This document shows positions 6,611-11,669 of a stretch of 11,669 bases of DNA, in pieces. This stretch comes from an uncultured Oscillospiraceae bacterium (GTDB taxonomy: Bacteria; Bacillota; Clostridia; Oscillospirales; Oscillospiraceae). Within the stretch, counting starts at the first letter, position 1. Every line of letters begins with the position of its first letter. A program made the position numbers and the translations under genes. The stretch spans positions 1 to 11,669 of the forward strand of contig CAJULZ010000090.1 in assembly GCA_910587205.1 (NCBI GenBank), written 5' to 3'. Below the pieces are notes generated by a model that had not been told where the DNA came from, made no database searches, and saw only the letters and a list, made by a program, of their open reading frames with translations.

Positions 6611-7621
6611 ATGAACATCCTTGCCTTTGAATCCTCTTGTGACGAGACCGCCGCCGCCGTGGTGCGGGACGGCCGAACGGTGCTGTCCTCCGTCATCGCC
6701 TCCTCCGCGGATATGCACGCCGTCTATGGCGGCGTGGTGCCGGAAATTGCCTCCCGCAAGCACGTGGAGGCCATCTCTGGTCTGGCCGACGAGGCTTTGC
6801 GGCAGTCCGGCCTGTCCAAAAGCCAGATCGATGCCGTGGCCGTCACCTACGCCCCCGGCCTCATCGGGGCGCTGCTGGTGGGGGTGTCCTTTGCCAAGTC
6901 CGCCGCCTTTGGCCTGGGCGTGCCGCTGATCCCCGTCCACCACGTCCGGGGCCACATCGCCGCCAACTACATCGCCCACCCCGATCTGGAGCCCCCCTTC
7001 CTGTGCCTGTGCGTGTCCGGCGGCACCACCGCCATCGTGGACGTGAAGGACTACACCCACTTCCAGGTGCTGGGCTCCACGCGGGACGACGCGGCGGGCG
7101 AGTGCTTTGACAAAACCGCCCGGGTGCTGGGGCTGGGCTACCCCGGCGGCGGGCCCATGGACAAGCTGGCCCAGGGCGGCAATGACAAGGCGTTTCCCTT
7201 CCCCCGTGCCCATGTGGCCGACCATCCCCTGGACATGTCGTTCTCCGGGCTGAAAACGGCGGTGCTCAACACCATCCATAACGCGGAGCAGAAAGGCGCG
7301 GAGCTCAACCTCCACGACCTGGCCGCGTCCTTCGCCGCCGCGGTATCCGATTCCCTGGTCCCACGGGTTCTGATTGCCGACGCGGAGGCCGGCCACCATA
7401 AAATCGCCGTGGCAGGGGGCGTTGCGGCCAACAGCCGGATCCGCGCCGACCTGGAACGGGCCTGCGCCCAAGCCGGAGCGAAACTGTGGCTGCCGCCGCT
7501 GTCGCTGTGCGGCGACAACGCCGCCATGATCGGCAGTCAGGGATACTACGAGTTTTTGGCGGGACATACCGCCGGGTGGGAGCTCAACGCCAGGGCCGGC
7601 CTGGATATCGCCAAGGGGTGA
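6611..7621 (+). CDS. tsaD: tRNA N6-adenosine threonylcarbamoyltransferase TsaD
   Basis: TsaD transfers the threonylcarbamoyl group from TC-AMP to A37 of ANN-decoding tRNAs, working with TsaB and TsaE in bacteria. The 336 residues are the normal length and span the ASKHA fold. Seen are the N-terminal LAFESSCDETAAAVV (4-18), the metal-binding pair H111 and H115 in VHHVRGH, the CVSGGTT phosphate loop (134-140), GECFDKTARVLGLGYPGGG (163-181), FSGLKTAV (211-218), AGGVAANSRIR (268-278) and CGDNAAMIG (300-308), whose D302 is the third metal ligand. The ribosome site before the ATG is weak (AGAAAG, 6595-6600), unlike the strong GGAGG of neighbouring genes. tsaB and tsaE are not in the window. A strong terminator follows. 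Confidence 0.97.
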   Translation: MNILAFESSCDETAAAVVRDGRTVLSSVIASSADMHAVYGGVVPEIASRKHVEAISGLADEALRQSGLSKSQIDAVAVTYAPGLIGALLVGVSFAKSAAFGLGVPLIPVHHVRGHIAANYIAHPDLEPPFLCLCVSGGTTAIVDVKDYTHFQVLGSTRDDAAGECFDKTARVLGLGYPGGGPMDKLAQGGNDKAFPFPRAHVADHPLDMSFSGLKTAVLNTIHNAEQKGAELNLHDLAASFAAAVSDSLVPRVLIADAEAGHHKIAVAGGVAANSRIRADLERACAQAGAKLWLPPLSLCGDNAAMIGSQGYYEFLAGHTAGWELNARAGLDIAKG

Positions 7622-7645
7622 GGGCCATGGCGGCGCTTGCGCCGT

Positions 7646-7675
7646 CCAAGCGTTTTCGCCCAGCGAAAACCTTGG
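7646..7675. repeat. Imperfect hairpin CCAAGcGTTTTCGC / GCGAAAACCTTGG
   Basis: A 13-bp stem with one bulged C (7651) and a 3-base loop lies just after tsaD, ahead of the true terminator. There is no T-run behind it. It resembles in style the CAAAACGC-CA-GCGTTTTG hairpin upstream of tsaD. It is probably a dispersed intergenic hairpin or a 3'-end stabilising structure. Confidence 0.4.
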
Positions 7676-7738
7676 AGAACCAACCCCGCCCCAAATGCTG
7701 CCAAAAGTTGAACGCTCCGGTGCAACAAATAAAAAATT

Positions 7739-7770
7739 TTCCCCGCGGCTGCAAACCGCGGGGAATTTTT
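7739..7770. terminator. Bidirectional terminator between tsaD and the XRE regulator gene
   Basis: TTCCCCGCGG (7739-7748) pairs perfectly with CCGCGGGGAA (7756-7765) over a 7-base loop. TTTTT follows on the plus strand (7766-7770). On the minus strand the stem is followed by AAAA and then six T residues. It can therefore end tsaD from the left and the membrane protein/XRE transcript from the right. The XRE stop codon overlaps its edge. Confidence 0.85.
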
Positions 7771-7969
7771 ATGGAAAAATGAAGATCTCCTCGATGGACA
7801 CGTCCACCGCCCGGGAGATGTCCACCGCCAGCTTCAGGGAGGGGTTGTACTGGGCCTTCTCCAGCCGCATGATGGTCTCCCGGCGCACCCCCACCTGGGC
7901 GGCCAGCTGCTCCTGCGTCAGCTCCTTGAGCTGGCGGTATTTTTTCAGCCTGCATTCGAAATCCGGCAT
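7769..7969 (-). CDS. Small XRE-family HTH transcriptional regulator
   Basis: A 66-residue protein that is almost entirely one Cro/C1-type helix-turn-helix: LKKYRQLKELTQEQLAAQVGVRRETIMRLEKAQYNPSLKLAVDISRAVDVSIEEIF. TQEQLAAQVGVRRETIMRLE (18-37) is the HTH itself, and the YNPSLKLAVDISRAVDVSIEEIF tail is typical of the compact YozG-like group that has no sensor domain. It starts 2 bases after the membrane protein gene, with GGGAGGG overlapping the end of that gene as ribosome site, so the two are co-transcribed and probably act together. The likely target is its own operon promoter at 8703-8731, possibly also the divergent yxeA-like gene; this is inferred from layout. Confidence 0.88.
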   Translation of the reverse strand: MPDFECRLKKYRQLKELTQEQLAAQVGVRRETIMRLEKAQYNPSLKLAVDISRAVDVSIEEIFIFP

Positions 7970-7971
7970 GG

Positions 7972-8643
7972 TCAGCCCTCCCCGCCGTCGTCCTCTTGAT
8001 CCGCGCGGTCGTAGCGGTAGAGCAGGTACTCGCTGAGGAACAGGTCCAGCGCCACCACCAGCGACAGCACAATCAGCACAGCGATCAGCGTATACTCCAA
8101 ACTCCCCAATATGGCCCCCCGGGCCACCACCAGCAGGGTCACGAACAGGGCGGCCATCGTCACCCTGTGGGCGGCCAGCTCAGCCCGGGTTTTGTTTTCC
8201 ATATACCGCTCGTCCATGAGGGTGTTGGACATCCTGCCCTCGTAGAAGAAGCCGAAAAAACCGAAGAACAGGAAAAAGACAAAGGGGTACACCTGATGGA
8301 ACGCGGTATAGGTCCAAAATCCCGCGAACCCGAGAAATCCAAAGACGCCCAGCAGGCCCAGCCTGGGGTTCAGCGTCCGGGTGGTTTTGGTCTTTACCAG
8401 GCGGCGCCTGCTGGCGATAATGGCCCAGATGAGCAGCGCCCCCAGATAGATCACATACAGGTTAAACAGAAGCAACGTCCCCCACATGGGCAGGTCTCTG
8501 GGTGTAAACTCATAGGCGGCAAAATCCATGGGGGCCACCAGCCGCCAGTCGTTGCACGCGATGGAGTACCAGCCGGCCCCCGCCATCAGCAGCACCACGA
8601 TCACGCCCAGCACAATCGTAACTTTCCAATTGAACTTTTTCAT
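7972..8643 (-). CDS. Multi-pass membrane protein, DUF3796-like
   Basis: A 223-residue integral membrane protein with about six hydrophobic segments (roughly 8-26, 55-77, 95-113, 117-134, 161-178 and 184-205). The middle, NPRLGLLGVFGFLGFAGF then PFVFFLFFGFFGFFYEGRMS and NTLMDERYMENKTRAELAAHR, matches what I know of DUF3796 proteins, which are glycine- and phenylalanine-rich and often encoded next to a small XRE regulator. The N-terminal 85 residues add two extra membrane segments before that domain. The biochemical role is unknown. The ATG at 8643 has GGAGGG 7 bases upstream; the open frame extends further 5', but the added residues are charged and poorly supported. The C-terminal end is acidic. 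It is the first gene of the operon with the XRE regulator. Confidence 0.75.
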   Translation of the reverse strand: MKKFNWKVTIVLGVIVVLLMAGAGWYSIACNDWRLVAPMDFAAYEFTPRDLPMWGTLLLFNLYVIYLGALLIWAIIASRRRLVKTKTTRTLNPRLGLLGVFGFLGFAGFWTYTAFHQVYPFVFFLFFGFFGFFYEGRMSNTLMDERYMENKTRAELAAHRVTMAALFVTLLVVARGAILGSLEYTLIAVLIVLSLVVALDLFLSEYLLYRYDRADQEDDGGEG

Positions 8644-8702
8644 AACAGATCCCTCCAGCCGTCGAGATATTTGATGAGATGTATTTCTCTCCTTGCAAGA
8701 CA

Positions 8703-8731
8703 AATATATCACTTTCCAGCCGGGCTGTCAA
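8703..8731 (-). promoter_or_regulatory. Sigma-A type promoter of the membrane protein/XRE operon
   Basis: On the minus strand TTGACA (8731-8726) and TATATT (8708-8703) are separated by exactly 17 bases, one mismatch from consensus overall. The leader to the ATG at 8643 is about 55 bases. Imperfect inverted pieces, GAGAAATACATCTC and AAATATCTC, lie between promoter and start and could be an operator for the XRE protein. Confidence 0.75.
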
Positions 8732-8757
8732 GAGGGAAGTTACAAATAAATCACATT

Positions 8758-8786
8758 TTGCGCCGGGCCAATCCTTAGACTATCTT
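8758..8786 (+). promoter_or_regulatory. Possible promoter of the yxeA-like gene
   Basis: TTGCGC (8758-8763) and TATCTT (8781-8786) have a 17-base spacer, facing away from the promoter at 8703-8731. The match is moderate. An alternative -10 box TAAGAT (8822-8827) lies 21 bases after the CTTAAC repeats, as might suit an activator-dependent promoter. Confidence 0.35.
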
Positions 8787-8800
8787 AACCCCCGCTTAAC
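8784..8800 (+). promoter_or_regulatory. Direct repeat CTTAAC-N5-CTTAAC, possible response-regulator site
   Basis: Two identical 6-mers start 11 bases apart (8784 and 8795), one helical turn. This spacing and the TTAAC core resemble binding sites of OmpR/PhoB-type response regulators. It sits in the divergent region upstream of the yxeA-like gene. No regulator of that class is in the window. Confidence 0.35.
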
Positions 8801-8884
8801 GAAGGCTTTGCCTCCAGGCGGTAAGATGGAACCGTCCGATGGGCTCGCCCATCGCCAAACATACCGTTTATGGAGGTCTTGCGC

Positions 8885-9268
8885 ATGAAAACAAAGTTAC
8901 TGATCGGGATCGGGGCCGCCGCGTTGGCCATCGCGGGCGTCATTTTATGCTACACCATATTTTTCACCGGCTCCGGCGACGCCAAGTACTACACGCAGAT
9001 CGACAACACCCGGCTCTCCCGCGCGGGGGGCCATGGAGCCGTCGACCTGTCCGGCAACGGCGGGATGGACTACTCCTATACCCTGCCCTGCTATGATGCG
9101 GACGGCGGGGAACAGGACGTCACCTTCGGCGTGTCCCGAGAGCTGCGGGAGGGGGCGTTTCTCTGCCTGACGGTGCGCCCCGGCCGGGGCGTGATGGGCT
9201 GGGAGGAAGTGCAGTACGAGGAGCTCCCCCCGGCGGTGCAGGGGCACTACGGGGCCCCGGAGGATTGA
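8885..9268 (+). CDS. YxeA family (DUF1093) exported protein
   Basis: A 127-residue protein with an N-terminal membrane segment, LLIGIGAAALAIAGVILCYTIFF (5-27), that is a signal peptide or anchor, then an extracellular domain of about 100 residues. The domain shows the YxeA pattern: DAKYYTQID (32-40), YSYTLPCYDADGGEQDVTFGVSRELREGAFLCLTV (63-97) and GWEEVQYEELPPAV (105-118). YxeA proteins have no firmly known biochemical role; several are induced by cell-envelope stress or lie near antimicrobial peptide transporters. I chose the ATG at 8885, 8 bases after GGAGG (8872-8876). A perfect 8-bp palindromic hairpin (8837-8854) lies in its leader. It is convergent with the four-cysteine mini-protein and shares its terminator. 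Confidence 0.85.
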   Translation: MKTKLLIGIGAAALAIAGVILCYTIFFTGSGDAKYYTQIDNTRLSRAGGHGAVDLSGNGGMDYSYTLPCYDADGGEQDVTFGVSRELREGAFLCLTVRPGRGVMGWEEVQYEELPPAVQGHYGAPED

Positions 9269-9272
9269 CGGA

Positions 9273-9305
9273 AAGCCCCCTGCGATTACGGATCGCGGGG
9301 GGCTT
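9273..9305. terminator. Terminator between the YxeA-like gene and the Cys4 mini-protein
   Basis: AAGCCCCCTGCGA (9273-9285) pairs with TCGCGGGGGGCTT (9293-9305) over a 7-base loop, with one G-T wobble. The stem begins 4 bases after the yxeA stop, and the stop of the opposing gene (9286-9288) falls in the loop. T-runs are short (TTCC on the plus strand), so strength is moderate, but it is positioned to serve both genes. Confidence 0.6.
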
Positions 9306-9486
9306 CCTCATGGGCGTCAGTCCAGTAGGGGCAGTACTCCTCCACCCAGCGGTTTTTCGGCCGGGGATAGGTGCAGTGTACAAACCGGAGGGGATAGTAG
9401 CGGTTTCTTTGTGTGTGTCCATAGTGCCGGTAAAAGTGTTTGCAATTCCCACAGCGTTCCTCGGGTACGTCCTTCCAACCTTTCAT
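9286..9486 (-). CDS. Four-cysteine mini-protein, possible zinc-binding
   Basis: A 66-residue soluble protein rich in Cys, His, Tyr and Trp. C12-x2-C15 comes early (ERCGNCKHFYRHYGH), and single cysteines follow at 38 (VHCTYP) and 52 (EYCPYW). Four cysteines with nearby H17, H21 and H24 fit a small zinc site. The frame is well formed and the ATG at 9486 has an AGAGGTG ribosome site, so I take it as real although I recognise no named family; I believe similar hypothetical proteins occur in gut Clostridia. A GTG 9 bases upstream is inside the ribosome site and unlikely. It diverges from a ribbon-helix-helix gene across a repeat-rich region. Function unknown; a rubredoxin- or redox-type role is possible but not supported. 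Confidence 0.72.
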   Translation of the reverse strand: MKGWKDVPEERCGNCKHFYRHYGHTQRNRYYPLRFVHCTYPRPKNRWVEEYCPYWTDAHEEAPRDP

Positions 9487-9504
9487 GTTTATCACCTCTC
9501 CCTT

Positions 9505-9534
9505 AGCATATCACAGACTGTCAGAGACTGTCAG
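9505..9534 (-). promoter_or_regulatory. Likely promoter of the Cys4 mini-protein gene
   Basis: On the minus strand CTGACA (9534-9529) and TATGCT (9510-9505) are 18 bases apart. The -35 box and most of the spacer are made of the GACTGTCA repeats, so a protein bound there would block this promoter. Confidence 0.45.
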
Positions 9535-9553
9535 GCATTTTGACAGTCTCTGA
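9515..9553. promoter_or_regulatory. Operator-like cluster of three GACTGTCA half-sites
   Basis: AGACTGTCAG occurs twice in tandem (9515-9524 and 9525-9534), and the reversed copy TGACAGTCT follows at 9541-9549. The second and third copies form a perfect 13-bp inverted repeat (9521-9533 with 9541-9553) with a 7-base centre. The tandem copies start 10 bases apart, one helical turn, as expected for ribbon-helix-helix dimers binding side by side. The cluster lies between the Cys4 mini-protein gene and the RHH gene, overlapping the former's promoter. No T-run follows, so it is not a terminator. Confidence 0.6.
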
Positions 9554-9581
9554 TGTACAAGTATGCAAAGGAGTGGTCTGA

Positions 9582-9734
9582 ATGGCAAAGACAGACACAC
9601 AAATTTCTTTCCGCGTGACCTATGAGTTTAAAGCCCGGTTAGAAGCCCAAGCGGAAAAGGAGCACCGCCCTGTCGCCAATTTAATTCACAAGGTAATGGA
9701 AGAATACCTGGAACGGCAGGAGAATAATGAATAA
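9582..9734 (+). CDS. 50-residue ribbon-helix-helix (Arc/CopG-like) DNA-binding protein
   Basis: Translation gives MAKTDTQISFRVTYEFKARL followed by EAQAEKEHRPVANLIHKVMEEYLERQENNE. The pattern is that of a minimal Arc/CopG fold: a beta strand with alternating residues (about 5-12, TQISFRVT) that would insert into the major groove, helix A (about 13-28), a turn at HRP, and helix B (about 30-46). The ATG has AAAGGAG 8 bases upstream (9567-9573), a near-ideal ribosome site. Such proteins are usually autorepressors or antitoxin-type DNA binders. The three GACTGTCA half-sites 30-65 bases upstream are its probable operator. No toxin gene follows; the next 390 bases are gene-free. A TTGACA at 9540-9545 lies too near the start to have a useful -10 box, so its promoter is unclear. 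Confidence 0.8.
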   Translation: MAKTDTQISFRVTYEFKARLEAQAEKEHRPVANLIHKVMEEYLERQENNE

Positions 9735-9940
9735 CGCGGCGCCGCTGTGAGGAACGGCCAGCCGTTCCAGCCGCCCTGGGACGTGCCAAGCACCCGGCAG
9801 GCGCGGCATATGGGGGCCGCCCTGTTTCAGTGCCCAGATATCAGCGGCAGCGCAAATGGGGGAATATGCGTCGAAAGCCGCTGGCGCCGGAAGGGTTCCA
9901 GCTATTTTGAACGCGGCGTACCCTTCGTCCCCAGGGGGTT

Positions 9941-10012
9941 CTTAGGGGGAGGCCCGACTGTGGAGCTGGCCCGTCCTTGGGGCCTGCTCCACCCGGAGGG
10001 ATACCCCCTAAG
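9941..10012. repeat. Nested stem structure CTTAGGGGG ... CCCCCTAAG
   Basis: The outer arms CTTAGGGGG (9941-9949) and CCCCCTAAG (10004-10012) are a perfect 9-bp inverted repeat. Inside, GTGGAGC (9960-9966) and GCTCCAC (9986-9992) form a perfect 7-bp stem around GGCCC and GGGCC-like pieces. This could be the core of a dispersed element or a folded RNA. No match to a known RNA family is claimed. Confidence 0.45.
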
Positions 10013-10022
10013 TGTGTCTTTG

Positions 10023-10050
10023 CCTACTTTCTGCACAAGCAGAAAGTAGG
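10023..10050. repeat. Perfect 12-bp hairpin CCTACTTTCTGC-ACAA-GCAGAAAGTAGG
   Basis: A perfect inverted repeat of 12 bp with a 4-base loop, 11 bases after the nested stem. It is AT-richer than its surroundings and has no T-run on either side. I believe similar ACTTTCT...AGAAAGT palindromes are common between genes in Oscillospiraceae, which would make this part of a repeat family; not testable here. Confidence 0.5.
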
Positions 10051-10082
10051 TCGCCGAAGGCCCCTGCCCGGAGACCGGGGAC

Positions 10083-10114
10083 AAAAAAAGGCCCCCAAGC
10101 CTATGGCTTGGGGG
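10083..10114 (-). terminator. Rho-independent terminator of groL
   Basis: On the minus strand CCCCCAAGCC and GGCTTGGGGG (10114-10105 with 10101-10092) form a perfect 10-bp stem with a 3-base loop. CC and seven T residues follow (10089-10083). It begins 11 bases after the groL stop codon. Confidence 0.93.
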
Positions 10115-10125
10115 TCTTCTTTCTT

Positions 10126-11669
10126 TTAGTACATTCCCATGTCGGGCGCGGGGGCAGCGGCGGGGGCCGGAGGCTCCGGCTTGTCGGCCACCAGGGACTC
10201 GGTGGTCAGCAGCACGGCGGCCACAGAGGCGGCGTTCTCCAGCGCGGAGCGCGTCACCTTCGTCGGGTCCACGATGCCGGAGGAGATCATGTCGCAGTAC
10301 TCCTCCTTGTAGGCATCAAAGCCGTAGCCCGTCTTGCCAGCGGTCTTCACCTTCTCCAGCACCACGGAGCCGTCGATGCCCGCATTGGCGGCGATCTGCT
10401 TCATGGGCTCGGCCAGGGCCTTGGCCACGATGTTCGCACCGGTCTTCTCGTCGCCCTCCAGGGTGTTCACCAGGTTCTCCACGGCGGGGATGGCGTCCAC
10501 ATAGGCGGCGCCGCCGCCGGCCACGATGCCCTCCTCAACGGCGGCCCGGGTGGCGTTCAGCGCGTCCTCGATACGCAGCTTCTTCTCCTTCATCTCCGCC
10601 TCGGTAGCGGCGCCCACGCGGATGATGGCCACACCGCCGGCCAGCTTAGCCAGGCGCTCCTGGAGCTTCTCCTTGTCGTAGTCGGAGGTGGTGGTCTCAA
10701 TGGCCTTGCGGATCTGGCCCACGCGGGCGGAAATGGCGTCGGAGGTGCCCTCGCCGTCCACGATGATGGTGTTCTCCTTCTGCACCTTCACCTGGCGGGC
10801 GCGGCCCAGCATATCCATAGTGGCCTCCTTCACGTCCATGCCCAGGTCAGAGGAAATGACCTGGCCGCCAGTGAGGATGGCGATATCCTCCAGCATCTCC
10901 TTGCGGCGGTCGCCGAAGCCGGGGGCCTTGATGCAGCACACGTTCAGGGTGCCGCGCAGCTTGTTCACCAGCAGGGTGGACAGCGCGTCGCCCTCCACGT
11001 CCTCGGCCACGATCAGCAGACGGCGGCCGGACTGGGCCACCTGCTCCAGAATGGGAAGCAGGTCCTGGATGGAGGAGATCTTCTTATCGGTGAGCAGGAT
11101 GAGCGCGTCGTCCAGCACAGCCTCCATCTTCTCGGTGTCGGTGACCATATAGGGGGTGATGTAGCCCCGGTCCAGCTGCATGCCCTCAACAACCTCGCTG
11201 TAGGTCTCGGCGGTCTTGGACTCCTCCACGGTGATCACGCCGTCGTGGGAGACCTTCTCCATGGCCTCGGCGATGAGGGTGCCGATGGCGTCGTCGGAGG
11301 AGGAGATCGCACCCACGCGGGCGATATCGGAGGTGCCGGAAACAGGCTTGGAGTGGCCCTTGATGGCCTCGATGGCGGCGTCGGTGGCCTTGGCAATGCC
11401 CTTCTTCATGACCATGGGGTTGGCCCCGGCGGCCAGGTTCTTCAGGCCCTCGCCCACGATGGCCTGGGCCAGCAGGGTGGCGGTGGTGGTGCCGTCGCCG
11501 GCCACGTCGTTGGTCTTGGTGGAGACCTCCTTGACCAGCTGTGCGCCCATGTTCTCAAAGGGGTCGTCCAGCTCGATCTCCTTGGCGATGGTCACGCCGT
11601 CGTTGGTGATGAGGGGAGCGCCGAACTTCTTGTCCAGCACCACGTTGCGGCCCTTGGGGCCCAGGGTGA
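10126..11669 (-). CDS. groL: Chaperonin GroEL (N-terminus cut by window)
   Basis: The 60-kDa chaperonin, which forms 14-mers and refolds proteins with GroES and ATP. The frame is open to the window end, where the first full codons read TLGPKGRNVV; about 29 N-terminal residues are missing and 513 are visible. Nucleotide-site motifs are TNDGVTIAKEIELDDP, VAGDGTTTATLLAQ and the C-terminal equatorial ATRAAVEEGIVAGGGAAY. The apical domain is complete (SEVVEGMQLDRGYITPYM through PGFGDRRKEMLEDIAILTGG). The C-terminal tail is Pro/Ala-rich and ends in DMGMY rather than a long GGM repeat, as in many Clostridia. groES and any CIRCE operator would lie beyond the window. Its codons are mostly C- or G-ending, as expected for a highly expressed gene here. 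Confidence 0.98.
   Translation of the reverse strand, partial: TLGPKGRNVVLDKKFGAPLITNDGVTIAKEIELDDPFENMGAQLVKEVSTKTNDVAGDGTTTATLLAQAIVGEGLKNLAAGANPMVMKKGIAKATDAAIEAIKGHSKPVSGTSDIARVGAISSSDDAIGTLIAEAMEKVSHDGVITVEESKTAETYSEVVEGMQLDRGYITPYMVTDTEKMEAVLDDALILLTDKKISSIQDLLPILEQVAQSGRRLLIVAEDVEGDALSTLLVNKLRGTLNVCCIKAPGFGDRRKEMLEDIAILTGGQVISSDLGMDVKEATMDMLGRARQVKVQKENTIIVDGEGTSDAISARVGQIRKAIETTTSDYDKEKLQERLAKLAGGVAIIRVGAATEAEMKEKKLRIEDALNATRAAVEEGIVAGGGAAYVDAIPAVENLVNTLEGDEKTGANIVAKALAEPMKQIAANAGIDGSVVLEKVKTAGKTGYGFDAYKEEYCDMISSGIVDPTKVTRSALENAASVAAVLLTTESLVADKPEPPAPAAAPAPDMGMY

Larger units (their letters stand above)
9735..10080. other. Gene-free structured region between the RHH gene and the groL terminator
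   Basis: No supported gene lies in these roughly 350 bases. A GTG-started frame at 9747-10049 exists, but it has no ribosome site and is proline-, glycine- and arginine-rich without family likeness. Structured parts are a hairpin GGAACGGC-CA-GCCGTTCC (9751-9768) just after the RHH stop, a nested double stem (9941-10012), and a 12-bp palindromic hairpin (10023-10050). The first lacks a T-run. Confidence 0.5.

Noticed and set aside
6374..7567. 397-codon minus-strand frame opposite tsaD
   Set aside because: It is a shadow of tsaD in GC-rich sequence: Gly/His/Gln-rich, with no recognisable domain, and it crosses the IS end.
9521..9553. Inverted repeat as a terminator
   Set aside because: No T-run follows on either strand, and it lies between divergent starts, where a terminator is not expected.
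9540..9567. TTGACA ... TATGCA as promoter of the RHH gene
   Set aside because: Transcription would begin at or after the AAAGGAG ribosome site, so this promoter could not give a translatable message with that site.
9941..10012. Riboswitch or 5' leader of a neighbouring gene
   Set aside because: On the plus strand no gene follows before the groL terminator, and on the minus strand it lies downstream of groL. A cis-acting leader role is therefore unlikely.
9747..10049. 100-codon plus-strand frame with GTG start
   Set aside because: It has no ribosome site and a Pro/Gly/Arg-rich product without family likeness, and it runs through three perfect stem structures. It looks like chance coding in GC-rich DNA.
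1..11669. CRISPR array, tRNA or rRNA genes
   Set aside because: No regularly spaced repeats of 25-40 bases and no tRNA or rRNA signature were seen on either strand.

Overview
The window looks like chromosomal DNA from a GC-rich, low-mobility stretch of a Gram-positive gut Clostridia genome. My best guess is the Oscillospiraceae (a Flavonifractor, Lawsonibacter or Intestinimonas-like organism). This rests on strong GGAGG-type ribosome binding sites, high third-position GC, Firmicutes families (YxeA, a DUF3796-like membrane protein paired with an XRE regulator), an IS1182-like remnant and many short GC-rich hairpins between genes. The genus is an inference.

Layout. (1) 1-1191 is the 3' two-thirds of polA, cut by the window start. 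(2) A hairpin-paired intergenic repeat (1219-1295) precedes a compact plus-strand run: a nucleoside phosphorylase-like enzyme, a class I SAM methyltransferase, rimI, and two genes that each encode two GNAT domains (1312-5283). The junctions are tight: a 4-base ATGA overlap between the methyltransferase and rimI, and gaps of 10-19 bases elsewhere. (3) A dead IS1182-type element (about 5300-6388) lies 16 bases after the last GNAT stop. It keeps imperfect terminal inverted repeats and a terminator, but its transposase carries a frameshifting 7-bp duplication and has lost the catalytic core. (4) tsaD (6611-7621) follows a hairpin-rich leader and ends at a bidirectional terminator shared with a convergent XRE regulator and multi-pass membrane protein pair (7769-8643, minus). 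(5) A divergent intergenic region separates that pair from a YxeA-family exported protein (8885-9268, plus). (6) Two very small genes diverge from a repeat-rich, operator-like region: a 66-residue four-cysteine protein (minus) and a 50-residue ribbon-helix-helix protein (plus). (7) A gene-free, highly structured stretch of about 390 bases leads to the terminator and 3' end of groL (minus, 5' end cut by the window end).

How the genes fit together. polA, rimI, tsaD and groL are housekeeping genes for DNA repair and replication, ribosomal protein acetylation, tRNA t6A modification and protein folding. rimI and tsaD are often close neighbours in Firmicutes; here they are separated by the two GNAT genes and the IS remnant. 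The regulatory interest lies in the two small divergent modules. One is the XRE/membrane pair against yxeA. The other is the RHH protein against the Cys4 mini-protein, with three copies of an 8-bp half-site between them. I see no CRISPR array, tRNA, rRNA, phage or conjugative module, and no clear new multi-gene system. The best candidates for something undescribed are the RHH/Cys4 divergon and the structured repeat upstream of the groL terminator.
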